A stretch of DNA of 64,000 bases from Corynebacterium endometrii (GTDB lineage Bacteria; Actinomycetota; Actinomycetes; Mycobacteriales; Mycobacteriaceae): assembly GCF_004795735.1 (NCBI RefSeq), contig NZ_CP039247.1, forward strand, positions 2,232,001 through 2,296,000, read 5' to 3'. The notes under the pieces were generated by a model, which saw only the letters and a list, made by a program, of their open reading frames with translations, was not told the origin of the DNA and ran no database searches. Both the position numbers and the translations under genes were made by a program. Every line of letters starts with the position of its first letter. Position 1 is the stretch's first letter. This document shows positions 45,986-54,373 of the stretch, in pieces.

Positions 45986-46770
45986 TATTCGTGCAACCCG
46001 CATTCTGTCTTGCCGTCGGCGAACACGCGGCCGGCGCGTGGATCTTCGCCCTCTTCAGTGGGGAACGTCAGTGGCGCGCAGCCAATGGACCGGTAGCCCT
46101 TAAGCGTCAGTGGGTGGATGACCAGGTCGTGTTCCGCGATGTAGCGGTCAGTGTCTTCTAAGGTCCAGGTGATAATCGGGGAGATCTTCAACCGCCCCGT
46201 GCGGTCCAGGCTGAGCGCCGGCGCTTGGGAGCGGTGCTCCGAATCGGAGCGGCGCAGGCCGGTAACCCAACCCACGTATTCGTCCATGGCCATGTTCAGC
46301 GGCTCTACCTTGCGCATGCGGTTGTACGCGGCAAGGTTGGTGTCATACAGGCGCGGGCCGTAGACCTCATCCTGCTCCTGGGGGCTGAGCAGCGGCTTGA
46401 TGGTCCGCAGCTTCAGGTCTGGGTAACGCTCATCCACCGCCTTCGCCGTGTCGAGGGTCTCCTGGAAGTGGTAGCCGGTGTCAATGAAGAGCAGGTCCGC
46501 ATCGAGCTTTACGCGATGGGCCAGCTCGGCGAGCACGGTGTTTTCCATGGACATGGTCACGCCCACGCGCCCGGGCGCGTGCTCAGCGGTCCATTCCATA
46601 ATGTCCTCGGCAGTGGCGTCATAAAGCTTGTCCGCCCATTGCTCCACCAGCCGGGCGTTGGTGGCCGCGATGTCTTCCGGAAGCGGGGCGGTATCCCGCG
46701 TGCCCTCCGGGCTTTGGGCCGGGTCGCGGAAGTTCTTTCCCGCCCCCAGCAGATTTACGTTGTTAGTCAC
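45985..46770 (-). CDS. cysH: Phosphoadenylyl/adenylyl-sulfate reductase CysH without Fe-S cysteines
   Basis: 261 residues from a GTG at 46770 with an AAGGAG ribosome binding site. Reduces APS or PAPS to sulfite. PP-loop-type VGVTMSMENTVLAELAH, LFIDTGYHFQETL, GLRRSDSEHRSQAPAL and the C-terminal catalytic ECGLHE are intact. Bacterial APS reductases hold a [4Fe-4S] cluster with CC before RKVEPL and C-x-x-C in SIGCxxC; here the first reads AAYNRMRKVEPL and the second SIGCAPLT, so three of four ligands are gone. It therefore resembles cluster-free PAPS or moss APR-B enzymes. First gene of the cysHDN cluster. Confidence 0.9.
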   Translation of the reverse strand: MTNNVNLLGAGKNFRDPAQSPEGTRDTAPLPEDIAATNARLVEQWADKLYDATAEDIMEWTAEHAPGRVGVTMSMENTVLAELAHRVKLDADLLFIDTGYHFQETLDTAKAVDERYPDLKLRTIKPLLSPQEQDEVYGPRLYDTNLAAYNRMRKVEPLNMAMDEYVGWVTGLRRSDSEHRSQAPALSLDRTGRLKISPIITWTLEDTDRYIAEHDLVIHPLTLKGYRSIGCAPLTFPTEEGEDPRAGRVFADGKTECGLHE

Positions 46771-46921
46771 AGTGCACTCCTTGTTTGTTAACGCCCTCAC
46801 TCTAAGTGCCCACACCGCAAAATGCAGTAATCACTTTCGGCTATTCGGTCCTTTGACCGCTCACGGGCGGTGTAAACCACGAATAAAATTAGTTGAAAAT
46901 GAACAGAGTGGACTAGTTTTC

Positions 46922-46937
46922 TAGATAGCTCAGTCTA
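46922..46937. promoter_or_regulatory. McbR-like operator
   Basis: TAGAT-AGCTCA-GTCTA matches the McbR consensus TAGAC-N6-GTCTA at 9 of 10 positions. McbR is the corynebacterial repressor of sulfur and methionine genes. It sits 29 bases upstream of the FPR-like gene start and about 150 bases from the divergent cysH. Confidence 0.7.
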
Positions 46938-46965
46938 TTAGCCCATCACACTACAAGGAGGAGAG

Positions 46966-47403
46966 ATGCACAAAAAGGCACGTCGAGTGGCCATTATTGG
47001 GGCCGAACCCGCCGCCCTTCGCACCGCTGAACGTTTGGTTCGTGCGGGCATGTGCGTCGATTTAATCACCTCCCAGACTGCACCGCTTGGTCTACTTTCG
47101 CGGTTCGCGGGACTCTCGGGCGTCGCCGAATGCGCGGGACGCTGCCCCGCGGGCACCACCCCGCTGCTGCGCCTGATTGGCAATGTCACCGTCGGCGACG
47201 GCCCCGGCGCGGACATCACCATCCGCGAATTCCACGCCCTGGCCGCCGACGCAGACCGCGACCTGGTCATCTTGGAGCTCAAGGCCCGCGGCGTGCCGGT
47301 AACCACGTGGGAGGGCGTGTGCGCCCAGTCGCTCAGCGGCGTGGAGCCGGCCGATTGGGATGAGATCGCCGTAGCCGCGCGCCGCGTCCCCATCTGCGTC
47401 TAG
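46966..47403 (+). CDS. Short N-terminal ferredoxin-NADP-reductase-like protein
   Basis: 145 residues with a very strong AAGGAGGAG ribosome binding site. RRVAIIGAEPAALRTAERLV is a Rossmann dinucleotide fold start, and VDLITSQTAPLGLLSRF resembles adrenodoxin-reductase-type FPR enzymes (around 450 residues). The rest matches the FAD-binding half poorly and the NADP domain is missing. In C. glutamicum, fpr2 stands at this place before cysI; this is likely a shortened relative. Complete reductase activity is unlikely. The McbR-like site suggests sulfur control. Confidence 0.6.
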   Translation: MHKKARRVAIIGAEPAALRTAERLVRAGMCVDLITSQTAPLGLLSRFAGLSGVAECAGRCPAGTTPLLRLIGNVTVGDGPGADITIREFHALAADADRDLVILELKARGVPVTTWEGVCAQSLSGVEPADWDEIAVAARRVPICV

Positions 47404-47511
47404 CGCCCCGGCCTCGGCGCGGGACGCGCCCCACGGGCCGCTGTTGTCCCCGTGGTGTGCAACGGGACTAGAGTTTGGGTAGTTTCTGCCCACCACCGCG
47501 AGAAGGCGCCC

Positions 47512-49227
47512 GTGAAACTTTTCTCCATATTATTGACCCGCTCGAAGCCCTACCTTGGCTTCGTGCTCGCCGTTGTCCTCCTGCAGGCAGCCACCACCGC
47601 GGCCACGCTGTATCTACCCTCCCTCAACGCCCGCATCATCGATAACGGGGTCGCCAAGGGGGATGTCCCCTACATTTGGGATACCGGTGCGGTCATGCTC
47701 GGGGTGGCTTTCATTCAGGTACTAACTGCGGTTGCGGCCGTGTGGTTCGGTTCCCGCACGGCCATGGGGGTTGGGCGCGACCTGCGCCGCCAGGTCTTCC
47801 GGCATGTCTCCGCCTTTTCCTCCGAGGACATGGCCCGCTTCGGCGCCGCCACGTTGATTACCCGCGCCACCAATGACGTTCAGCAGGTTCAGATGGTCTA
47901 CCTCATGATCCTGAATTTCATGGTCACCGCCCCCATCATGTGCATCGGCGGCATCATCATGGCCATGCGTGAGGACGCCGGGATGTCCTGGCTGGTCTGG
48001 GTTTCCGTGGCCGTCCTGCTGGGCGTGATTGCCGCCATCATCATGCGGCTTATGCCGCTATTCACGGCGATGCAGGACAAGCTGGACTCCATTAACGCAA
48101 CGGTGCGTGAGCAGATCACGGGCGTCCGCGTGGTCCGCGCCTTCGGCCGCGAAGAGCATGAGACCCAGCGTTTCACGGAGGCCAACGCGGAAATCACTCA
48201 CGTTTCTTTGCGCATCGGCCAGCTTTTTGTCCTGATGTCCCCACTAATCGCCATCGTCCTGCACGGGGCCACGGGCGCGGTGTTATGGTTCGGCGGCATC
48301 CGCGTGGATGAGGGCCTGGTTGAGGTGGGCGCGTTGACCGCGTTCCTCCAGTACCTTTTGCAGATCCTCGTGGCCGTCATGATGGGAACATTCATGGCCA
48401 TGATGCTCCCCCGCGCCATCATTTGCGCGCGCCGCATCACGGACGTTCTGGAGCACCAGCCGTCCATTACCGGGGCGGACGGCTCAACCCACGGCACTAC
48501 CCCGGTCCGGGGCACGGTCGAATTTAAGGATGTTTCCTTCACCTACGCCGGCGCGGAGCACCCCGTGCTCGAAGGCGTAACTTTCACCGCCCGGCCGGGC
48601 CAGACCACCGCAATCATCGGTTCCACGGGTTCCGGCAAATCAACGCTGTTGGGACTCATCCCGCGCCTGCACGCCGCCACCACCGGCACCGTGACCATCG
48701 ACGGGGTCAACGTGGCTGAGCTCTCCCGCGACGCCCTGGTGGAACGCGTCTCCATGGTCCCGCAGAAGCCGTATCTTTTCGCCGGCACCGTGGCCTCAAA
48801 CTTGCGCATGGGCAACCCCTCCGCGTCCGACGCCGCCCTATGGGACGCCCTCCACACCGCCCAGGCCACATTCGTCGAGGATCTCAACGAACCCATCTCG
48901 CAGGGCGGCACCAACGTATCCGGCGGCCAGCGGCAACGACTGTCCATCGCGCGCATGCTGGTGGCCAACCCAAAGGTGTACCTGTTTGATGATTCCTTCT
49001 CCGCGCTTGACGTCACCACGGACGCCAAGGTGCGCGAGGCGCTAGTACCCCGCCTTACCGATGCAACCACCATCATTGTGGCCCAGCGCGTTGCCTCGAT
49101 TATGGACGCGGATCAGATCCTTGTCCTCGAGGAGGGCCGCATCGTGGGCCGCGGCACGCATGAGGAGCTCCTGCGCGTTAACGAAACCTACCGTGAAATC
49201 GTTGAATCCCAGCTGGAGGTGGCGTAA
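47512..49227 (+). CDS. ABC exporter half, degenerate NBD (heterodimer subunit 1)
   Basis: 571 residues from a GTG with a GAGAAGG ribosome binding site. Six membrane helices then an ABC domain: Walker A GSTGSGKSTLLGLIP, signature NVSGGQRQRLS, Walker B VYLFDDSFSALD. The catalytic glutamate after Walker B is Asp (DD instead of DE), the sign of the non-hydrolysing site in heterodimeric exporters such as TM287/288. Its partner follows with no gap. Substrate unknown, likely drugs or lipids. Confidence 0.9.
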   Translation: MKLFSILLTRSKPYLGFVLAVVLLQAATTAATLYLPSLNARIIDNGVAKGDVPYIWDTGAVMLGVAFIQVLTAVAAVWFGSRTAMGVGRDLRRQVFRHVSAFSSEDMARFGAATLITRATNDVQQVQMVYLMILNFMVTAPIMCIGGIIMAMREDAGMSWLVWVSVAVLLGVIAAIIMRLMPLFTAMQDKLDSINATVREQITGVRVVRAFGREEHETQRFTEANAEITHVSLRIGQLFVLMSPLIAIVLHGATGAVLWFGGIRVDEGLVEVGALTAFLQYLLQILVAVMMGTFMAMMLPRAIICARRITDVLEHQPSITGADGSTHGTTPVRGTVEFKDVSFTYAGAEHPVLEGVTFTARPGQTTAIIGSTGSGKSTLLGLIPRLHAATTGTVTIDGVNVAELSRDALVERVSMVPQKPYLFAGTVASNLRMGNPSASDAALWDALHTAQATFVEDLNEPISQGGTNVSGGQRQRLSIARMLVANPKVYLFDDSFSALDVTTDAKVREALVPRLTDATTIIVAQRVASIMDADQILVLEEGRIVGRGTHEELLRVNETYREIVESQLEVA

Positions 49228-51162
49228 ATGAGCACGCATCCCAACGATGAGGACGTAACCCGGCCCGAGGGGGATTCCGGCCACGGCGAGGCGCCCCGCC
49301 AGGCGAAGAATTTCTGGCCGTCGGCCAAGCGCCTGGCTTCCCTGCTCGCCCCGCATAAGGGACCGCTGATTCTGGTTGCCGCGATGAACATCATCTGCGT
49401 AATAATGGCCGTCTACGCGCCGAAGGTAACCGGCAAGGCAATGGATGTCATCTTCGCCGGCGTGATTTCCAAGCAGTTGCCTGAGGGCCTGACCAAGGAA
49501 CAGGTCACCGAAGGCCTGCGGGCACAAGGCCAAGAGCAATTCGCGGACATGGCCGGCGCGATGGATTTAACCCCGGGCATGGGAATCGATTTTGAACGCC
49601 TGCGCAGCCTCATCCTCTTGGTCATTGGCCTCTACGCGGCGGCCGCGCTATTCCAGTGGTTGCAAGGCCGCATCCTCAACTCCCTGGTGATGGCGACCGT
49701 CTATAGGCTGCGCCAGGACATCGAGGCCAAGATTAACCGCCTGCCGCTCAATTACTTTGACACCCACCAACGCGGCGATCTGCTCTCCCGCACCACCAAT
49801 GATGTAGACAACGTGCAGCAGGCATTGCAGCAGGCGCTGTCCCAGCTGTTTTATAACGCGCTGTTGCTCATCGGCATCATCATCATGATGTTCACGGTGT
49901 CCTGGCAGCTGGCCCTGTTGGCGCTGGTGGCGCTCCCGCTCACCGCGGTCATCCTGGCGATCATTGGCCCGCGCTCCCAGAAGCAATTCGCCGCCCAGTG
50001 GAAATCCACCGGTGAGCTCAACGGCCAGGTGGAGGAATCCTTTTCCGGCCACGATATCGTGACCGTCTTCGGCCGCGGCGAAGCGATGAATGCAGCCTTC
50101 GATGAGCGCAACGAGCAGCTCTACTCGTCCGCGACTAAGGCCCAATTCCTCGCCGGAATGATGATGCCCATCATGCAGTTCGTCTCCTACCTATCGTATG
50201 TGGCCATCGCGGTCTTCGGCGGGATCAAGGTGGCCAATGGCCACATCACCCTGGGGGATGCCACGGCGTTTATCCAGTACTCCCGCGAATTCAATCAACC
50301 GCTGGGCCAGCTCGCCGGCATGATGCAGATGGTCCAGTCCGGCGTGGCCTCCGCCGAGCGCATCTTCGAGTTCCTCGACGCCGAAGACCAAAAGCCGGAT
50401 ACCGCCGCCACCGAGCTGCCCGGCCGCGCCAAGGGCCTGGTGGAATTCCACGACGTGGACTTCGCCTACGGCGACGATGAGCCCCTTATCACCAACCTGA
50501 GTCTGCGGGTCGAACCGGGCCAGACCGCCGCCATCGTGGGCCCCACCGGCGCCGGCAAGACCACGCTGGTCAACCTGATCATGCGTTTTTATGAGCTCGA
50601 CGGTGGCCGCATTACCTTGGATGGCAGGAATATCGCGGAGCTGTCCCGCGAGCAGCTGCGCTCCCAGGTGGGCATGGTCCTTCAAGATGCGGTTTTGTTC
50701 AAGGGCACAATCATGGACAACATCCGCTACGGGCGCCTCGACGCCACCGATGAGGAAGTCATCGCCGCGGCGAAGGCCACCTACGTGGACCGTTTCGTGC
50801 ATTCGCTGCCCGAGGGCTACCAGACCCTCATCGACCAAGACGGCGGCTCCATCTCCGCGGGTGAGCGTCAGCTCATCACCATTGCGCGCGCGTTTTTGTC
50901 CCAGCCGGCGCTGTTAATCCTCGATGAGGCAACCTCATCCGTGGACACCCGCACCGAAGTCCTGGTTCAGCACGCCATGAACGCGCTGCGCTCCGACCGC
51001 ACATCTTTTGTCATCGCCCACCGCCTGTCCACCATTCGTGACGCGGATCTGATTCTGGTCATGGAGGATGGCAGCATCGTGGAGCAGGGCACCCACGCCG
51101 AATTGCTTGACGCCCGCGGCGCCTACTGGCGCCTCTACCAGTCACAATTCGCCAAGGGCTAG
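49228..51162 (+). CDS. ABC exporter half, canonical NBD (heterodimer subunit 2)
   Basis: 644 residues; the ATG directly follows the stop of subunit 1. Six membrane helices with a longer first extracellular loop (about residues 70-115), and an ABC domain with Walker A GPTGAGKTTLVNLIM, signature SISAGERQLITIARA and Walker B LLILDEATSSVD with the catalytic Glu. It should supply the active hydrolysis site of the pair. Confidence 0.92.
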   Translation: MSTHPNDEDVTRPEGDSGHGEAPRQAKNFWPSAKRLASLLAPHKGPLILVAAMNIICVIMAVYAPKVTGKAMDVIFAGVISKQLPEGLTKEQVTEGLRAQGQEQFADMAGAMDLTPGMGIDFERLRSLILLVIGLYAAAALFQWLQGRILNSLVMATVYRLRQDIEAKINRLPLNYFDTHQRGDLLSRTTNDVDNVQQALQQALSQLFYNALLLIGIIIMMFTVSWQLALLALVALPLTAVILAIIGPRSQKQFAAQWKSTGELNGQVEESFSGHDIVTVFGRGEAMNAAFDERNEQLYSSATKAQFLAGMMMPIMQFVSYLSYVAIAVFGGIKVANGHITLGDATAFIQYSREFNQPLGQLAGMMQMVQSGVASAERIFEFLDAEDQKPDTAATELPGRAKGLVEFHDVDFAYGDDEPLITNLSLRVEPGQTAAIVGPTGAGKTTLVNLIMRFYELDGGRITLDGRNIAELSREQLRSQVGMVLQDAVLFKGTIMDNIRYGRLDATDEEVIAAAKATYVDRFVHSLPEGYQTLIDQDGGSISAGERQLITIARAFLSQPALLILDEATSSVDTRTEVLVQHAMNALRSDRTSFVIAHRLSTIRDADLILVMEDGSIVEQGTHAELLDARGAYWRLYQSQFAKG

Positions 51163-51307
51163 CCTCATCCATCCGGCGGGGTGTCCCACCCGCGCCGCCC
51201 ACCCCACCCAGCTCCTGGAACTAAGTCGCCGCCAGCTGGAATTCTCCACACACCTACGCTTAAAGTGAACGGAGCACGAACCGAGCACACAAATAAAGAG
51301 GCGCGCG

Positions 51308-54300
51308 TTGACTACCACCACCATGATTCTTGGCATCTTGGGTGTTTTACTGTCCCTACCCGCTTGGTTCATATTCATCCGCGGCGCGGTCAAGGTTTAC
51401 CGTTTCATCCGCTCCGGCCAGCCGCTGCCCGCGGGCTCCCGCACCGATAGGCCCGGCGCGCGCTTTCTCCAGGTGCTCAAGGAAGTCTTTGGGCACACGC
51501 ACTTCAAGGGCCGCCCGCTGGTAAATGCCGCCCACTGGTTGGTCATGGTGGGCTTTATCTTTGGCTCCATCGTGTGGTTCGAAGCCTACATCCAGGCCTT
51601 CCGCCCCGATGCCGGCTGGCCCTGGATCTCCAAGACCACCGCCTATCGCCTGGCCGAGGAGCTGCTCGCCATCGGCACGGTCCTGGGCATCTGCGTGCTC
51701 ATCGCCGTGCGCCTCAACGCGGGCACCCGCGAGCGCCTGTCACGCTTCTACAATTCCAACCAGCTTTCCGCCGTCCTTATCGAGGCCATTGTCCTCATCG
51801 AGGGCCTTGGCATGCTCTTCGTCAAGGCCGGAAAGATCGCCACCTATGGCGGCGGGACGTGGGCTGACCCAATCTCTGGCCTCATCGCCCAGGCGCTGCC
51901 GTCCTCCCCGGTCATGATCAGCGCCTTTGCCTTGGTCAAGCTCCTGACCGGCATGTTCTTCCTAGTCCTCGTGGGCCGCAACCTCTCCTGGGGCGTGGCC
52001 TGGCACCGCTTCACCGCGTTTTTCAATATCTTCTTCCAGCGCAACGCCGATGGCACCAAGGCCCTGGGCGCCCTGAAACCGATGTCTTCCCAGGGCAAGG
52101 CCCTGACCATGGACAACTTCGAGGATGAGGACCGTCCCGGCGTGGGCACCCTCCAGGATGCTTCCTGGAAGATGCTGCTGGATTCCACCGTCTGCACCGA
52201 ATGCGGCCGCTGCCAGGACCTGTGCCCCGCGTGGAACACCAATAAACCTCTGAGCCCAAAGAAGGTCATGCTTGATATCAAGCAAGCGGCGCTCCATGCT
52301 GACCTCACGCCGGACAACTCCCATGCCGGAGTCGATGTCCTTTCCATGGCACAGTCCATGTCTGACGTCATTACCGATGATGTCCTTTGGTCCTGCACCA
52401 ACTGCGGCGCCTGCGTGGACCAGTGCCCGGTAGACATCGAACACATCGATCACCTCGCGGACCTCCGACGTTTCCGCGTGCTTCACGACTCGGAATTCCC
52501 CTCTGAACTCACGGGGTTATTTAAGAATCTCGAAACCAAGGGCAACCCGTGGGGCCGTAACTCCTCCGAGCGCAAGAGCTGGATTGAGGAGGCCCGCGCT
52601 GATGGCATTGAAGTGCCAATCGTCAGCGAAGAGGTATCCGCCGGTCGTGACCTTGATTTCGAGTACCTGTACTGGGTCGGCTGCGCCGGCGCCTACGATG
52701 ATGCCGGCCGCGCCACGACCCGCGCCACCGTCGATCTCCTGCACACCGCGGGCGTGAAGTTTGCCGTCCTGGCTACCGGCGAGACCTGCACGGGCGATCC
52801 AGCCCGCCGCGCGGGCAACGAATTCTTGTTCCAGATGCTGGCCGCAGAAAACATCGCCACCCTCAATGAGGCCTTCGAAGGCGTCCCCCAGGAACAGCGC
52901 AAGATTATAACCACCTGCCCTCATTGCTTTAACACCATCCGCAACGAATACCCAGATTTCGATGGGCACTTTGAGGTCTTCCACCACACCCAGCTGCTCA
53001 ACCGCCTGGTCCGCGATGGCCTGCTGACCCCGGTTCCGCGTGGACCGGAAAACCGCAAGCCGGTTACCTACCACGATCCTTGCTTCCTGGGCCGCCACAA
53101 CAAGGTTTATGACCCACCGCGTGAACTCATTGAAGCCACCGGCGCGCACCTAGCCGAGATGGACAAATCTCGCGAGGAAGCCTTCTGCTGTGGTGCCGGC
53201 GGTGCCCGCATGTTCCAGGAGGAAAAACTGGGCCAGCGCATCAACGAATTCCGCACGGAGCAGGCGCTGCAGACCGGCGCCGAGGAAATTGTTACCGGCT
53301 GCCCGTTCTGCAACGTCATGATGACCGGCGGCGTGAAGTCCCTGGCTTCCAAGGCGGCTAGCAACGCAGAGAACGCAGAAAGCAAACCCCAGGCACAGGT
53401 CCAGGACGTGGCCTCCCGCCTGCGCGCTTCCATCTCCGATTCCTCCGGGGCCCTCCCCGCACCCCGCCCCAAGTCCTTCTTGGGTACGCCGGTTGTCCGC
53501 GCGTCCAAGCCGCGACCTGAGCCGCTGCCAGAGCCGCAATCGGCGGTCCAGGCTAAGGCGCCGACCCCAGCCCCGGCCCAACCACAGCCACAGGCAGCTG
53601 CCACGCCAGCGCCTAAGCAGGCAACTGCACCGGCTCCCGCTGCCCCAGGGGCTCCGCAACCACCTAAGGCAGCAACACCGCCTAAGTCTCCAGCAGCTCC
53701 GGCGGCACCCGCAGCGCCAGCTTCAAAGGCACCCGCTCCAGCGGCACCAGCAGCGCCAGCGGCACCGGCACCCACGGCACCTACTGCTCCCGCAGCACCC
53801 GCAGTGCCCACGGCACCCACTGCTCCGGCAACGGGAGCCACTCAGACACCAAGCGCAGCCCCAGCAGCACCTAGCGTGCCGGAACCGCCGAGGTCCGCTG
53901 CACCAAAGGCAGCAACTCCACCGGCACCCACGGCACCTACTGCTCCCGCAGCACCAACAGCACCGGCAACGCCAGCAGCGCCAGCCCCAAAGGCGCCGGC
54001 TCCAGCGGCACCTTCTGCTCCAGCTGCTCCCGCAGCACCTACTGTGCCGGAACCACCGAGGTCCACTGCACCACAAGCAACAACTCCACCGGCACCACCT
54101 ACACCGCCAGCGCCACCGGCACCCACGGCACCTACTGCTCCCGCAGCGCCCGCAGCGCCAGCAGCTCCGGCAGCTCCGGCAACGGGAGCCCCTCAGCCAC
54201 CAAGCGCAGCACCCGCAGCACCTAGTGCGCCGGAACCACCGAGGTCCACTGCGCCACAAGCAGCAACTCCACCGGCACCACCTGCACCGCCAGCGCCACC

Positions 54301-54310
54301 GGCTAAGTAG
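51308..54310 (+). CDS. Fe-S oxidoreductase (HdrD/GlpC-like) with long Pro/Ala-rich tail
   Basis: 1,000 residues from a TTG with an AGAGG ribosome binding site. Residues 1-250 are a membrane domain of about five helices. Two ferredoxin clusters follow (CTECGRCQDLCPAW; CTNCGACVDQCPVD), then two CCG domains (CPHCFNTI, DPCFLGRHN, CCGAGGARM, CPFCNVMM) that bind a further Fe-S centre, as in heterodisulfide reductase and lactate-oxidation proteins. It probably passes electrons from a membrane quinone. Residues about 700-1000 are almost only Ala, Pro and Thr, with repeats in the DNA. Confidence 0.88.
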   Translation: MTTTTMILGILGVLLSLPAWFIFIRGAVKVYRFIRSGQPLPAGSRTDRPGARFLQVLKEVFGHTHFKGRPLVNAAHWLVMVGFIFGSIVWFEAYIQAFRPDAGWPWISKTTAYRLAEELLAIGTVLGICVLIAVRLNAGTRERLSRFYNSNQLSAVLIEAIVLIEGLGMLFVKAGKIATYGGGTWADPISGLIAQALPSSPVMISAFALVKLLTGMFFLVLVGRNLSWGVAWHRFTAFFNIFFQRNADGTKALGALKPMSSQGKALTMDNFEDEDRPGVGTLQDASWKMLLDSTVCTECGRCQDLCPAWNTNKPLSPKKVMLDIKQAALHADLTPDNSHAGVDVLSMAQSMSDVITDDVLWSCTNCGACVDQCPVDIEHIDHLADLRRFRVLHDSEFPSELTGLFKNLETKGNPWGRNSSERKSWIEEARADGIEVPIVSEEVSAGRDLDFEYLYWVGCAGAYDDAGRATTRATVDLLHTAGVKFAVLATGETCTGDPARRAGNEFLFQMLAAENIATLNEAFEGVPQEQRKIITTCPHCFNTIRNEYPDFDGHFEVFHHTQLLNRLVRDGLLTPVPRGPENRKPVTYHDPCFLGRHNKVYDPPRELIEATGAHLAEMDKSREEAFCCGAGGARMFQEEKLGQRINEFRTEQALQTGAEEIVTGCPFCNVMMTGGVKSLASKAASNAENAESKPQAQVQDVASRLRASISDSSGALPAPRPKSFLGTPVVRASKPRPEPLPEPQSAVQAKAPTPAPAQPQPQAAATPAPKQATAPAPAAPGAPQPPKAATPPKSPAAPAAPAAPASKAPAPAAPAAPAAPAPTAPTAPAAPAVPTAPTAPATGATQTPSAAPAAPSVPEPPRSAAPKAATPPAPTAPTAPAAPTAPATPAAPAPKAPAPAAPSAPAAPAAPTVPEPPRSTAPQATTPPAPPTPPAPPAPTAPTAPAAPAAPAAPAAPATGAPQPPSAAPAAPSAPEPPRSTAPQAATPPAPPAPPAPPAK
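53560..54305 (+). repeat. Repetitive Pro/Ala coding tail
   Basis: The tail is built of short units such as Ala-Pro-Thr-Ala-Pro. A longer unit starting GCAACGGGAGCC and running through the conserved VPEPPRS block occurs at about 53828 and again at about 54179, with a shorter PEPPRS copy near 54050; CACCCACGGCACCTACTGCT occurs three times. Recombination is likely to change its length between strains. Confidence 0.8.
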
Positions 54311-54373
54311 TTTCTGGGAAAAAGTGCGTGGTCATTTTCCGCGGATCTGGAATCCTGTGACTAGTCTTTGGTC

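Noticed and set aside
53560..54305. CRISPR-like or satellite repeat array
   Set aside because: Repeats are irregular in length and in frame with the Pro/Ala tail of the upstream gene; no spacers.
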